A stretch of DNA of 64,000 nucleotides from Opisthorchis felineus (lineage: Eukaryota; Platyhelminthes; Trematoda; Opisthorchiida; Opisthorchiidae): contig SJOL01006408.1 in the NCBI GenBank assembly GCA_004794785.1, positions 825,758-889,757 on the forward strand. The letters are read 5' to 3'. Each line of letters opens with the position of its first letter. Within the stretch, counting starts at the first letter, position 1. The notes below the pieces were generated by a model, which saw only the letters and a program-made list of their open reading frames with translations, was not told where the DNA came from and did not search any database. Positions 46,150 through 57,480 of the stretch are shown in pieces. Both the position numbers and the translations under genes were made by a program.

Positions 46150-48540
46150 AAGGATGCACAACAACAACGGTATAGTCAATAACTTTACTCGCTGTAAAAA
46201 TGATGTCAGGTCATTAAAAATTGCAACATATTTCGCCTGCCTACTTCCATGGTCCAGATGGAGGTGACCAAAGCAAAACAGTGCATGTGACGTCCAGTGC
46301 GCACGAACAAAAGGCCGTAATTGGAGACCTGTTTTTATGCTGAAAAGCATGTGTGTTAGTAAGGATAACCGAAATACAATGAACATACTGTAAATTTGGT
46401 TACGTATATTTAGAAGTAACAAGACGGACTTGAACCGAACAGAACGGAATTGCCATCATGTAACTTGTTCACCCTCCAGGACAACCTTGAATTGATACAA
46501 GAGGTACAAAGCATCAGTCGGATAAACAAACTGTCACAACGTGACAGAGTCACCGCCTGCTACACAGCAAACCCATAAGCGACTTTTCGGGCTGTACACT
46601 CTCGTTTCATTCCAGACCAAACCTAGCTTGCAATGAGTGACGCGGAGACGACGGACAGGTTAATGTTGAATTGTTTGAACTATTTGACCAGTGATTCTCA
46701 CGGACGTACAACTGTCTGCAACTCATCAGTACGCAGCTTCTTCACCTCGAAACGGTTGTGCTGGGAACGTGCATATGACTATATGACGTTGTGACAACCT
46801 GCCCCATGAAAATGTTTGCCAGACAAATCCTAATAAGGTGAAATGCGGCTTGCAGTAATCGGACACACGCCCTCTAGTGTCTACCAATGTCTTATTGAAT
46901 GAAGCGGTTCATAATGTGTATAATTCCATTGAGCCAAGCAAATTTCGGACTCAAGTTTTATTCAATGAATGAGAGAGCTATTTTCCGCCGCATGGTGAAT
47001 GTACACTGAAAACCTACTTGGCCGGGACGATACAACAAATTTAAAAACTTGATTTCACTAAAGCAAACACAACTTGATCCACAGCCTTATTTACAGTTCA
47101 AGGAGAATCTAATCTGAAGGCGCACTAGAACAAGAGCTCTCAACTGCAGCCAACATCTTGATAGTCTGCGGATCTCGATAGTTTTACGAAGGAACATATA
47201 AACCGAGGGGAACTCAAGACTCTTACCGCCACTGTTGTAAGAAATCCTATTTAAAGACGATATACTGAAGGCTGTATATCACTCTGACCAGAGTTCTTCC
47301 CGCTCAACAGTTCGAAACTGGTAAGCAAGCAGACGCTTGTCTTCCCTTAGGCTCGAAGATAGAGTGTCTGTTCATGCCCAGAATACGTCGATTTTTGCAT
47401 AGCGTTTTGCGGCTGCTGACGGCCTGTTGACGCACTGTCTACAATGCGGCTGCTTATCAGACCAAATCACCACGTCACCGCACAGTGGCATTGTAGTGGT
47501 TGAAGGTTTCCTACACCGCCATCCAATTATTTGTCGGAAAGGCGCTTTTTCGCTTTCTGGTCCTACTATCGCAGTCGTTCCCCGCCACACACATTTTCGG
47601 TATTGACCACGCAACCACAGCTCCCCCCGCAATGATAAACTCATGTGGTCTCACTCCCGACCTGAATCAGACATTTGTTGACAGAGGACCAATCGTTTCT
47701 TGCACCTATGTTTGTGTTCGTTTTGCCCACTACATCACATTAGATATAGCTGCTGTCTTGAACTTTGCGTACACGTAAACTTGAGATGACTGCGTAACAA
47801 CGGAGCTAGGTCTGGGTGACCATCGAGCAACTGAAATCGATAGATTGTTGAGACGTACTTGACCAGCAATCAAAAAACTTATATGACATTCATGTGTGAA
47901 ACTATCGTTCATGAACACTGTGTGTTGCTCCTTGAGGTTGAGAACCACTGTCACAGGGATTCATTCCTCTGAATTCTCAGTTGTTGATCTGTCCAGCCAG
48001 CGGTCTTTTTAGGCGTTTTTTCTGCACAATTTATCTTCAGTCATCAGCATCTGCATCCTCACCCAATAACTTCGCAGGCGAGGACGTAGTGTGGAAATCA
48101 CGTAAATCACGCCATAAGGAGAAAAAAGATCTTCGTCTGCAGCTTGAATAACGTGAGTAATAAGAAACGATCAGAAAGCCAACAGGGTTTGAAGACATGC
48201 CTTCCTTATAAAGAGTGTCTTATAAAGAGTTTCCACGATAAATCAGTGGAAGCGGTTGCAAACTAGTCAAAATAGTTGTCCTAGGTAGCTGACTGATGTG
48301 GAGGGTTTGGTGAAGCTAAGGTCTCTGTTGAATTTAAATCTGTCCTGAAGCGTGATTCACTTTACTTTTTAGCTTCGACCCTTCTGTTAATAAAACTGTC
48401 CTAGTTTCAACTACGATACTTTAGTGATTTTGGAGTAGTGTCGTCCAAGGGGAAGCTGAAGAGCTGCTTCGATTTTTTAAAGCTGGAGTGATCCTTATAC
48501 TTGCAGATGCAAGGCTTGTTGCTGGGGAAATTGTTTCCGA
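46150..48540. other. No supported gene
   Basis: Overlapping open frames at 47372-47644 (-) and 47500-47778 (+) are in GC-richer sequence but show no domain on either strand. The frame 46147-46422 (-) is likewise unexplained. Nothing else is seen. Confidence 0.4.
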
Positions 48541-48639
48541 CACTATGTCTACACCGGTGGAAAGTTGGCAACCATTGTCTACTATCGATAACTGATAACA
48601 GTTTACAACATAACGATCATGAATGACGAAGAGGTATTA

Positions 48640-48760
48640 TCCTTAGACCGGTCGTCACAAACTACTTCGCGCTGACGATATTACCGCCATTGGTGACGAA
48701 ACGTTTGCAATCCAACTGCCAAGCACGGCGAACGGACCAACTTCGAAGTCCACTGATTTT
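48640..48760 (+). mobile_element. PLE 3' hammerhead-region remnant
   Basis: The copy reads GCGCTGACGATATTACC, GCCATTGGTGACGAAACG, TTTGCAATCCAACTGCC and GGCGAACGGACCAAC. Compared with the 51.6-kb copy, CUGAUGA is CUGACGA, stem II is partly broken, and GAAACGUU is intact. No coding part of the PLE is attached. Confidence 0.6.
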
Positions 48761-48769
48761 TTTATCTGT

Positions 48770-50420
48770 AGGTTATTCTTGGGGAAACAAGTTGATCAGA
48801 AAGTGGTTGGTTTGAATTCTTCTGGTGGGGTATCAGTCATATCCAGTTGTTATTTATGGTCCGAAAATTTAACCACATGAGAAACTTCAGACGTGAAGAG
48901 AAAAAACTAGTTCGCATACATATTCAACCAAAACATGATCCTGAAAGGTGCGCAGAATTTGAGTAGTTTGTGTAGTATTAGATTCATTGTTTCACTACGT
49001 TACGTAAAGCAAAGTTTCCAGCTTCTACACCAAGCCCAGTGAGGTGAACAAAGTCCTGTACTGATCAACTGGCAACCGCTTTATCCTGTCCTGGGGACGT
49101 ATCAGGTAGGCGTATTCCTCAGGAGCGAATGCACGCAATCTGCAACCTGAGTAATAGTCATACGCGCATATCAGCCTACGCATCCGCACACAACCGCCTT
49201 GTTGTTCAAGCTGTGGAGCTATTCTTTCCAGGGACTACGTCGAACCGACTGCAACCATTGAGAAGGTTGCACTGTGTATAGAGTAGATGAATGACAGAGA
49301 TAAATTTGCACTCACGTAAGTTTTGTTTGGTAAGTCCTCTTCTTTGCCAAACGCAATTACTGTGGCGAGTTCACACCAAAAAGAGAGTAATCACTGGAGT
49401 CGAACTTCTGATCAGCCATGCCCGAACATCTGATATAGGAGCAAGCTTGTTAACACCAATTCACCAGGACAGGCTGGATGCATTCGAATCGTCGAGTAAG
49501 AATAAGTGCTTCAGTATTGGACAGGGATCGAGATTCTACGGATCTCCAAATTATCCACACCCACGGACAAATTTTCTGCCTTCTACCTCTGGAATGTGCA
49601 ATCACATAATGCATGTCCTGGGAGGTGACTCCCGTTCTACTCGTCTTTTTAGCAATATTTGGTGGGCACTTATTTTGTAAAGACATGTTCCTCCAACGTA
49701 GTATAAATCCAAGGATTTCTTGAAATAATGTGAGGACAATCCTGAGAAACTTCACTTCCAAGAAAAACGACCGACTGCACGTTATGTCGAATGTTTGAAC
49801 GATTCGGGCCAAAGTGCAATTCAAGGCCGAATGCTCTGATTTCGTTGTCTGAGCAAAAAACCCCACAACTGCAAAATTAGTACGTCAAAACCTGCGAGAA
49901 CTGTAAGTTTTTTCTACAAATCGGGACAGTCAGAGAATGAGAAGACAGCCTACGCGAGATGAACGCTTCTATCAGACAAATGGGTAGCGAGCAAACAGCC
50001 AAAATCGAACATGCAAATGAATACTAGAAACTCTAATACTGACTAAAAAGCGCGCGGTTTAGGTCATACAGACCAGGATAGATGTGTCTATTTGTCTCAG
50101 CAAGTTAAATTTGTCTGGAATATTTTGGTTTGCAAACGTTTTAAGGAGTTGGGCTACCGCATAAATTGCCGAAAACGATAACGAAAAAATTGTGACAATG
50201 CTTTACATGTGTCAAGATGCTATGATGATCACGGATACGGTGCTGGTTCTCCAAGATTGGTGCATGAGGGCTTGCAGGAACAGAGCAAAATTCTGTGGCT
50301 TCAAAATTATCTGCGTTGGGAAGGATAGGTTGTCCGGCAAGATGGAAAGTGTCGCCACCTTATTCTGAAGGCAATTATTTTTCTGATAATGTGAAAATTG
50401 GGAGTTTTTCATTTCGTCCT
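48770..50420. other. No supported gene; small hammerhead-repeat remnant
   Basis: At 49055-49150 the words AACTGGCAACCG, GGGGACGTATCAGGTAGGCG mark an eroded copy of the ~293-bp repeat (minus-strand core CUGAUAC). Open frames at 49291-49680 (+) and 49450-49866 (-) overlap on opposite strands and neither shows a domain. Confidence 0.4.
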
Positions 50421-50424
50421 GTAG

Positions 50425-50579
50425 GCAAGATTAATCTAAGCCAAAAAGCCGAGAAGCACTGTACAGGCCTACGTTTACAAATCCTTTCATATTATCAACA
50501 AACTATAAGTAGCTCAGAAGGAAGAACCTTCCGTAAACCTTCGCTCTGTAAAGTCATCACTCAAGGAGTCGTTCAGCAG
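50425..50579 (+). CDS. Possible internal exon
   Basis: Acceptor CATTTCGTCCTGTAG and donor GTTCAGCAG|GTAACC bound 51 open codons that end in phase 0. The product begins KINLSQKAEKHCTGLRLQ and includes YYQQTISSSEGRTFRKPSL. A second open stretch follows at about 50821-51021 with donor CTCAC|GTAAGG in a compatible phase, but its acceptor is poor. No domain is recognised. Confidence 0.25.
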
Positions 50580-51039
50580 GTAACCATCTGAAGTGGATCC
50601 TCTGATTAATAGATGGGTGGTGCCTTATCTCATCCAAGTGCGAGTTGATCACACTGCTGATCAATTTCAACTGCTTCTTCAACTGCTATCCATGGTGTGC
50701 GAGTCCGAATATTCCCGGGGTTTCTTGAGATACTAGTCAAGAAGAAAGAAGCAACCGTACAATGCTTCTAGGCTTTTCAGCACACAGTGATTTCATCTAC
50801 AAAGCTGAATCTTGATAGAGAAATACTTGTCACGCCTGTGCAAACTTCTAGCAAAAAGTTATGCGTCTCGATCAGTCGGGCAGCCAGATAATACATCGTC
50901 ATCTAGTGATGGCGATTGCTTCATTATGTGTCGTGTGTACACACGAATACTAGTTTATCCCTTCATGTCCGTAAAGGAGATTTTCCTCCGTGGAAAAACA
51001 GCAATGGTCAGAGCTACTCACGTAAGGTGATATATATAT

Positions 51040-51525
51040 CCACCGTATCTCAAGTTTGCGTCGTCACGTGACTATAAAGCCGTATTACCAAGTTTAGACC
51101 AATGAAGAGTACCACAGAATAGGCTTCCTCACATTCTGTCGGGCCATTATGCAAAACGACCAAGTGCAATTTCTGCCCAAACGTTTTTGGCCCAACTGCC
51201 CCAAACAAACAACTAGCACTGTAATTAGCCACATTGGCTTCGGTGCGGATCACTTTCATAGATAGAAGACTCAATTCAACGACATAAATCGGGGGCTTTT
51301 AGCATCAGGAGGAACAAAAAACTGAAATTAAGGATGAGACAGCAGCTGATCACTAGTGTGCATTACTGGTTTATTGCTATCAATGGAGAAAAGAGCTGAC
51401 CAAGCAAAAGCTTGTGTTAACTATAGTGGGCGTTTTAATAGATTCGTTAACCACTCATCCCGGACAGGATATACTTTATTCGATATCCGAAACACATGAG
51501 GAAAATTGGAATACACCACGAACAC
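51040..51525. other. No supported gene
   Basis: A short TA run lies near 51030-51040 (GATATATATATCC). Frames on both strands (51050-51274 -, 51414-51620 +) are unremarkable. Confidence 0.4.
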
Positions 51526-51567
51526 CGTTGTGGCTGGCCGTTGGTCTGTTCGCTGAGCTGGGCAATT

Positions 51568-51615
51568 TGACTGCAAACGTTTCATCACCAATCGGGGTGA
51601 CATCATCAGTGCTTT
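51568..51615 (-). ncRNA. PLE hammerhead-like motif
   Basis: On the minus strand: GCA before CUGAUGA (51609-51603), one extra U, then GUCACC and GGUGAU pairing around CCGAUU as a 6-bp stem II with one wobble, and GAAA (51583-51580). CGUU follows, giving a loop-less two-pair stem III (AC/GU) and a GUU site. The next bases UGC pair with the GCA as a short stem I. Hammerheads with very short stem III are known in PLEs. The extra U between the core and stem II is not standard. It occurs in the sister copies (48.7, 60.5 kb), so it is a family feature. Confidence 0.62.
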
Positions 51616-51877
51616 GTTAGGGAGTGTAGTCGTGCGTAACGATGGGCTGGTGGTTGTGCGTTGAGTAGTGTTGCGTGTGTGTTAATATACGTGCTGCCAG
51701 TTGGGGCTGACCTTCGATCACGGTTAGTTGTTCAGTCGGGCGGTTCCATTTGTTGCTTTGTGTCCTCGTTCATCGATGCCCACGTGACCTCTGAGATTGG
51801 CATCCCCTGCCCTCGTACTCTGGTCGATGCCGAAGTGACCTCTGTTCTTGACCCTTCCAAGCTCCGGCTTGTGCCCT

Positions 51878-52468
51878 TTATTGATTTGACTCCAAGGCGT
51901 TCCTTGTCTCTTTGTTTGTGAATCCAATAGTCGGTTCTTCTTGAGTATTCCGGTGGAGATGTTGGTCCTTTGCATGTAGTGGTGTGTAAATTGGATCCAG
52001 CTCAATGCGTCGGTTGATCGAGTCCGCCGTGGAGTACCATGCTTCCAGAAATTCTCTTCCGTGTCCCGTGTCTCTATGTGCCAAACTTTTTGCGTTTTCC
52101 AGATTGAATTTGTGGCCTTCTTGGTCGTCGTGTATGGATAGTAAGGATAGGGGGTAATGTCTCCTGACGGCCGCGTTGTGTTCCTTTATTCGGGTGCATA
52201 ACTTCCTCCAGGTTTGTCAAACGTAGAATTCGTTGCAGTCGTCACAGTTGATCTGGTATATCACATTGTTCCTCTTGGTTTTGTCTCGGTTGTCTTTCGG
52301 TCTTGAGATTAGTTTCCTTAGAGTGGTATTCGGTTTGTGGGCCACGAGCATTCCTTTTTGAGCTATTGATCTGGTTGCGAATTCCGATATATTCTTGATG
52401 TATGGTGGAATTACCCGTCTGGTGGCTTGTGCTTGCTGTTGCTGCTGTTGGGAAGTCTTCTTCTTCAA
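51878..52468 (-). pseudogene. PLE connector and GIY-YIG endonuclease with one nonsense codon
   Basis: One minus-strand frame runs 197 codons from 52468 to the TAA at 51880-51878 with a single internal TGA (52219-52217). It starts in a glutamine run (SQQQQQQAQATRR) and continues with PPYIKNISE and LRKLISRPKD. The GIY-YIG block VIYQINCDDCNEFYV follows. The stop replaces the Gly of the YVGQT element (GGA to TGA), and QTWRKLCTRIKEH and the conserved HRDTGHGREFLEAW region follow in the same frame. The CDDC pair fits the usual Cys motif of PLE endonucleases. One point mutation separates this frame from being open. Confidence 0.88.
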
Positions 52469-52787
52469 GCTTTTCTTGGTAAAAATCCTGGAATATCCAT
52501 TGTTCTGTAACGCGTTAAATAGATAGATTTATTCCTTCTTCCGTAGTTCTGTGGCGCTGTAGTTTGTCTCCGCCTTCTCGAACAGGGTCTGGACACAGCT
52601 CTTCTTGTGGTTTAATGGATGATTACTGTTGTAGTTCAGTATTTGATCCGTATGTGTCTCTACGGTTTACGCAGGTTTCCAGAGTCTCATCCATCTTCCT
52701 AATCACTAAAACGTCCAAGAATAGTAGTCGGTTGTTCCTTCTAATTCGATCGTAAACTTATTATCTTCAAACGTGATGTTGACCAGT

Positions 52788-53230
52788 TCATGTGCATTGT
52801 GTACTGAATCTCGTGTCGTCTACGTAGCTGATCCACGGCTTTGGATCCATGATTGGCAGTACTGCGCGCTCTAATCTTTGCAATACCGCCTCAGCGATAA
52901 ATCCTGATATTGGAGCTCCCATTGGAGTCCCTTTCAGCTGTTGATATATTTGTCCATCGAAGGTAAAGTATGTATACATGCAAAAGTCAAACAGCTTGCA
53001 TAGACTTTCGGGTTTCATAGTTTCTGTCGTGTTTGCATTATTCTGAAGCAGCTCCGCTATGGCTTCTCCGGCGAGGCTGTGGTTGACTGAAGTGTACAGT
53101 GATGTGACATCAAATGCAAGCATGATTTCGTCGCCTCTATACTGACGTTCCGTAGTTTGCGTAGAAATTGACCAGCATTATTGATTGTGTTCTGATCCAG
53201 AGATTAAGTGTTCCAATCTTCCCGTTTCCT
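52788..53230 (-). pseudogene. PLE reverse transcriptase, C-terminal part
   Basis: The open frame 53123-52788 has three RT motifs in order: FDVTSLYTSV (catalytic Asp, motif A), GTPMGAPISGFIAEAVLQRLE as motif B, and SYVDDT (motif C, the paired catalytic Asp). Upstream, in another frame, NNAGQFLRKLRNVS and then YRGDEIMLAFDV continue the domain. Beyond YVDD the frame stops at TGA (52790-52788); the usual NQLPFLDVL block appears in a different frame as RLLFLDVLVIRKMDETLET. Truncated and frameshifted. Confidence 0.9.
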
Positions 53231-53254
53231 CTATAGAAGACCGTTGTGGCTAAT

Positions 53255-54960
53255 ATCACATTTTTGGTTAACTGAGTTCATTTACTTGTTACGTTGATCC
53301 TTATTCGTTGGGTCCATCTTAAAAGCGTGTATTTTCCACTTCCCAACATGATAACCTTCCAAAATTAGGTAAATTTTGGCCGGTTCCGAATATACACGCT
53401 CTTCGGAGAAGTGATTTTCCCAACAAAAATACACCGGAGAGAATTAGTGAGCGTTTTTACTATATTATTTAAGTATATGCACAAGACTGAGCCTTGACAC
53501 CTCAGCTGTGGTGCACCTGGTTTCCGTGACACCTTGAGGCACCGCAAAACCCAACATGATGGTATAGCTGACAACTTTTTGATACGTAGAGCAGATGCTA
53601 GGCAAAATGCTCTGGAGTGATCAAAACTCATTTCTGTGTCGGGACGATATACAGGATTCATTCCTTTTTGGCATGTTTAAAGCACTTAATCTGCTATGTA
53701 ACCAAACAGTATCCAAGCTGTTTACGCTGGCGCTATCTTTACATAAAATAAATGCCTACAGAAGGGAGATTTTCTAACTTTGACCAATGATGTCACATGA
53801 ATACCAGTCCTTAACTGCCGTGAAGATTTTATCAGGCAGAAGGAACCAAACACGTTGATTACTTCGGTTCAAAGGCTCAGGGACGTGTTTGAAACGCTAT
53901 ATTTCAAGATGGACAGCTCTAGGACGCTGAACAGTTTACAAGAGTGTGGGTGACTGCCATCACAGAATGCTGAATATCGATGAGGTTGCCTAAGAGTGAG
54001 GTGGCTCAAGAGGTATAGGTATACAGCAAAAGGTTTCAATTGCACCATGCATGAGCTACAGTCTTCGAAATCAGGAGGGGTTTGGTCTGGTCCAATTTGG
54101 TCGGGTGAGTAATCTAAAAGTACTCTAATCAAATCTAAAAGTAATCTTAAAAGTTCAGCAATCCTGTTTATCTGGGTTTGTGTTGTCAAAGCATCAGTGG
54201 CCAAAAAACGCAGGCTGTCACAAGAGGGGCAACAGTGGTCGCTTTTTTCTGGACAAAATCTCCGTATAATGACCCATGGAGCTTAACACTCATTCGCATA
54301 TTGCGACGTGTTACTTAAATCAATCTCTTGTTTGCGGTGTGGTTCACCCGAATATGGCGGACAAAGGCCATTTTATGTTTTTATTGGAACACTATTCGAC
54401 CTATTTTACTTGATGTCCACCACTCATGAGGCTTGCCTGAACCGTAAAGGTAGGATGACAGCAAAACAGATTGTAAGCTCTTTTCCCAACCACATTTTGG
54501 CTTTTATTTCAGCTTACACCTACTGAAAAGTTTAGGCGTATAGGTGCAGTTTTGATGGGCTTGTTTTTCGTAGAAAATAAACATGTGAAACTGGAATTAG
54601 GGAAATTGTGGTCAAATAAGGAATGAGTGATCAAACGATGTTCTTGAGATTTTTATAGCTATTGGCGAACTTAGCAACCGCTTACAACATGGATTGTCGG
54701 AACCAACACACCAGTAATACATGCTGGTGCTTCACTGCCATAACAATCCTCCACCGAGTTTCCGAGATGCAGCATACGTCAATCGATAGAGTATCTTGAT
54801 TAAACATAAAGGTAGCTTGCCAGCCGATCTGTCCATGTGTTCTAGCGCTAAACGCCGAACGAAAGTTGGAGGACGAAACATAAATAAAGGAGGCGGGTCG
54901 TATACGTTGGTGGTGACGTGCAATGTGCCGATTTCATAGGTGCCGACTGACGCACCTACA
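53255..54960. other. No supported gene
   Basis: Frames at 53365-53661 (-), 53869-54204 (-) and 54308-54526 (+) have no recognised domain. The upstream end of the PLE may extend a little into 53250-53350 but could not be traced. Confidence 0.4.
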
Positions 54961-54979
54961 CATGGAAGCCACATAATGG

Positions 54980-55500
54980 TGATTGTAAAGTGCGATAGGA
55001 CGTGCGTTAAGAGATATTACTGAAGAAAGATGGAAGGCCCCAACAGTCGTGTTTTTGCCTATCCACTACGCTGTATTCAGCCAATAATACGACCCGACTG
55101 ATGTCACCATGTGACGACCAGTGTGGCAACAAGGTACTTTTCTCCGTAAAGTTGATGGTTGTTTGTAAGTTGAGATACTACCCAAGCCTAGACAGCAGAA
55201 AGATTTGAGTCCTCAGCCGAAGCCTCTGGCACAAAAGCCTGATCACAAGACAACGATGATCGGCTCAAGACTATTGCAGTAACCCTAATTTTAAGGAAGG
55301 AATTGTTAAAAATCTTCGAAATCCACAATCCGGAACGCCAGGATCCTTTGTTTCCCAAATTTTTATCTATTGCCCAACTAGTTGCATGCTGTATGGGCAT
55401 CTTCCATCGCAACTCGATAGGTTACTTGGATATGCAAGCCGCCACGATGAGTCTTACCACAAGGTGCAGACTGACCTGTTTGAAAAACCCATGGCGTCCA
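54980..55500 (+). repeat. Dispersed repeat C, copy 1
   Basis: Shares an ordered series of blocks with 60840-61290: ATTACTGAAGAAAGATGGAA/ACACTGAAGAAATATGGGAA, CCGAAGCCTCTGGCACA/CCAAAGCCTCTGACACAGAA, ATCGGCTCAAGACTATTGCA against TTCATTTGAGACTACTCGCA, AATTTTAAGGAAGGAA/ACTTTTAAGGAACAAA, and CCGGAACGCCAGGA/CTGGAGCGCCATAGGA. The two copies differ by many indels. No shared open frame is seen, and the element class is unknown. Confidence 0.45.
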
Positions 55501-55504
55501 TTTG

Positions 55505-56375
55505 TTCCATCAAAAGCAATATTAACGATGACAAGCTGGAGCAAATTTTGCTCTAGACTACAGGCACATCACAACTTATTGCTTTATTATTTGAACACTT
55601 GTGCGAATTTTGCGCCACAAATTGTAAAGAAACACGGTTCGGTAAGCAATGTTTTCGGAAGGCTTTCTATCGAACTGTGTTGTTCTGAAACAACAACCAA
55701 GCAAACGCATCTGAACGAAACGCTGACGCAATACAAGGCAAAATATTGACCAATAAGGGGCAAGGATAGTAGCGTCACATGACTGAAATAAATTTTTTGC
55801 CTCGGTAGAGGATCGATAGTCAAAGGAGGCCAAATGACAAACAAACCACCTACTTGCACAGGAAATTGGTTTTGACAGTCGCAATGCAATTACTTCTGGC
55901 TTATTCGAAATAAGTTTTGTATCATTTACGCAACACCAATATAAACAAGAATGGACTGTTGAAACGGCTATTATGTTCGTGCTACCTGAGTTTCGAGATG
56001 TCACGCTGCCGTATGGGAGGAGGGTTTGCCTAATTTGTCGCATGGGATGCAAGTGAGGAAACGATTTTTCGGAACCAGCTGTTTACAGGTGTTCCTTCTC
56101 CTCATCCAGCATTGGTAGCCATACACTTGATCTGAAATGCGTGAAATACCAGTGTGTACAAGGCAACAAAAGCAATGGAAGTGTTGCCCATTTAGTCCAT
56201 TGCCTTTCAGTAAACCGATAGGCAGCCTGTCATTCAGAAAGCCGACCAACTTCCTGTCAAATATGCAACATTACACGTGGACCTTGTCAGAACGCAATAT
56301 TCTCTTTTCCTCTTCTGGAACTATGAAACAGATTTGAATCTCCCTTGGTGTTCAACGGCAAACTCAACCAAATAT
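55505..56375. other. No supported gene
   Basis: The minus frame 55576-56052 is open for 158 codons, the longest minus frame here. Its product has no recognised motif, and a second minus frame overlaps it. I do not call it. Confidence 0.35.
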
Positions 56376-56384
56376 CAGCTGAAT

Positions 56385-56875
56385 CTGCCGTTCATGCTAT
56401 TCTTCAACTGAATGTGCTGAAAAACGGTCACCTCAGGATTCATTTGTTATGATATTCGGGATATCAAAGTACATTTTCTTGATAGAGCACTGCTCACAAG
56501 TTAGTTAAAAACTTTTCAACAACCCACGGCCGGTTTCACCCAATTTGGGGCTAATCAGAGAGGCACAGTCAATCTTATGTTCCTTCTTGAAAATATATTG
56601 CAATATCCCGAATATCGTACCAACTGCATCGTGGAGCGACCTTTTGGCAGCTCATTCATTGGGAGAATATCATAAGTCGAGATTCAGTTGTGTCTTCCAC
56701 TGAAGCTGAATTTGTGCGCTAATGAGTGTCTCGTGAATTGCGTCTAATTTGGCTACAAGCAAAGCATGAGATTGACTGAAGGGAAACTAGGATAGTGCGC
56801 CTATCTGATGAGTCCCAAGAAGGATGAATCCGGTAGTGGGTTGTTAAGGGGTTTTCAGCAACATTATAAGACCTT
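56385..56875. repeat. Foldback pair of hammerhead repeats
   Basis: The left arm (56385-56590) runs as the 12.9-kb copy does: CTTCAACTGAATGTGCTG, CACAAGTTAGTTAAAAAC, CAACCCACGGCCGGTTTCAC, with an eroded minus-strand ribozyme (CUGAUUA; GUC changed to GCC) at 56521-56570. The right arm (56600-56875) is inverted (ATATCCCGAATATCGTACCA, then ribozyme 56797-56846 on +, then GGGGTTTTCAGCAAC). This is the third inverted pair of this repeat in the window. Confidence 0.7.
56797..56846 (+). ncRNA. Hammerhead copy with diverged but paired stems
   Basis: The plus strand keeps CUGAUGA (56805-56811). Stem II has changed on both sides yet still pairs (GUCC with GGAU, loop CAAGAA). Stem I GCCUAU pairs with GUGGGU using wobbles, and a CCGGUA site follows. 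The one core defect is GAAU for GAAA (position 15.1, which would face U16.1). It is less likely to cleave than 12930-12980. Confidence 0.5.
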
Positions 56876-57279
56876 ATGCAGTAAAGGAGGTCAGTCGGTA
56901 TTGCAAAAGCTGAGGAGCATTGCACAATCTTTTCTTCCTGGTAGTCTACCATCAGTAGCGTGAATCAAAATCTCTCCGGGCGCATGAGGGGAAATATACC
57001 ATAAGTTGAATAGGTCTTCCACCTGAGAAGCCGACCAATGCCGGATCACATGACGTCAACTGCGGGAGTGAAGGCTAGTAAAACTAGTCTCATTGATGAT
57101 TAGTCAATCGAGGCCCAGCGGTGCGGTATTCGAGAACCGACAGTAAGGTTTCGGAATCTGATTTTGCTCAAAGGAATATGCTACCCAAAACACTGAATGC
57201 GAGACAGCTAAGAAGAGTAGTTGTGATGGAATTAAACGGAGGAACGCCTGACACAACCATGGTGTTATCAACCAAGTGG

Positions 57280-57480
57280 TGCTCAACGGTACGGCGACCT
57301 TATTCGGCTCGAACACACTCGCTCTTCAGGTCAAATGTTTAGAGTTTAAATCCTGGCACAGTCAATAATACGCTCTGATGGTGAGCTCCAATAAGAGTGG
57401 AACTTGGGTCAGTGCTTCCCTCTTTGGTGCGGACTATCGAGGATAATTGCGCCCGGACTAGAGGACGGCCGTTCAGACGA
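57280..57480 (+). repeat. tRNA-headed SINE-like repeat, copy 2
   Basis: GAACACACTCGCTCTTCAGG, then AGAGTTTAAATCCTGGCACA (T-arm/B-box equivalent), GGTGAGCTCC, CCTCTTTGGTGCGGA and GATAATTGCGCCCGGACTAG match copy 1 at 12145-12400 in order. An insertion separates the A-box-like AGTGGT (57275-57280) from the rest. Confidence 0.5.

Larger units (their letters stand above)
51530..53250 (-). mobile_element. Penelope-like element with GIY-YIG endonuclease, 5'-truncated and decayed
   Basis: Reading on the minus strand: the end of the reverse transcriptase (53230-52788), a connector with a Gln run, a GIY-YIG endonuclease (about 52300-51878), an untranslated region, and a hammerhead-like motif (51615-51568) ending in GCTCAGCGAACAGACCAACG. 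PLEs are a separate retroelement class whose RT groups near telomerase; many carry GIY-YIG and hammerhead motifs. The 5' part of the RT, before the FDVTSLYTS motif, is missing or unrecognisable beyond 53250. Frameshifts and stops kill it. Six or more tail remnants elsewhere show that the family was active in this genome. Confidence 0.9.

Noticed and set aside
55576..56052. 158-codon open frame (-)
   Set aside because: There is no motif or splice support, and another minus frame overlaps it.
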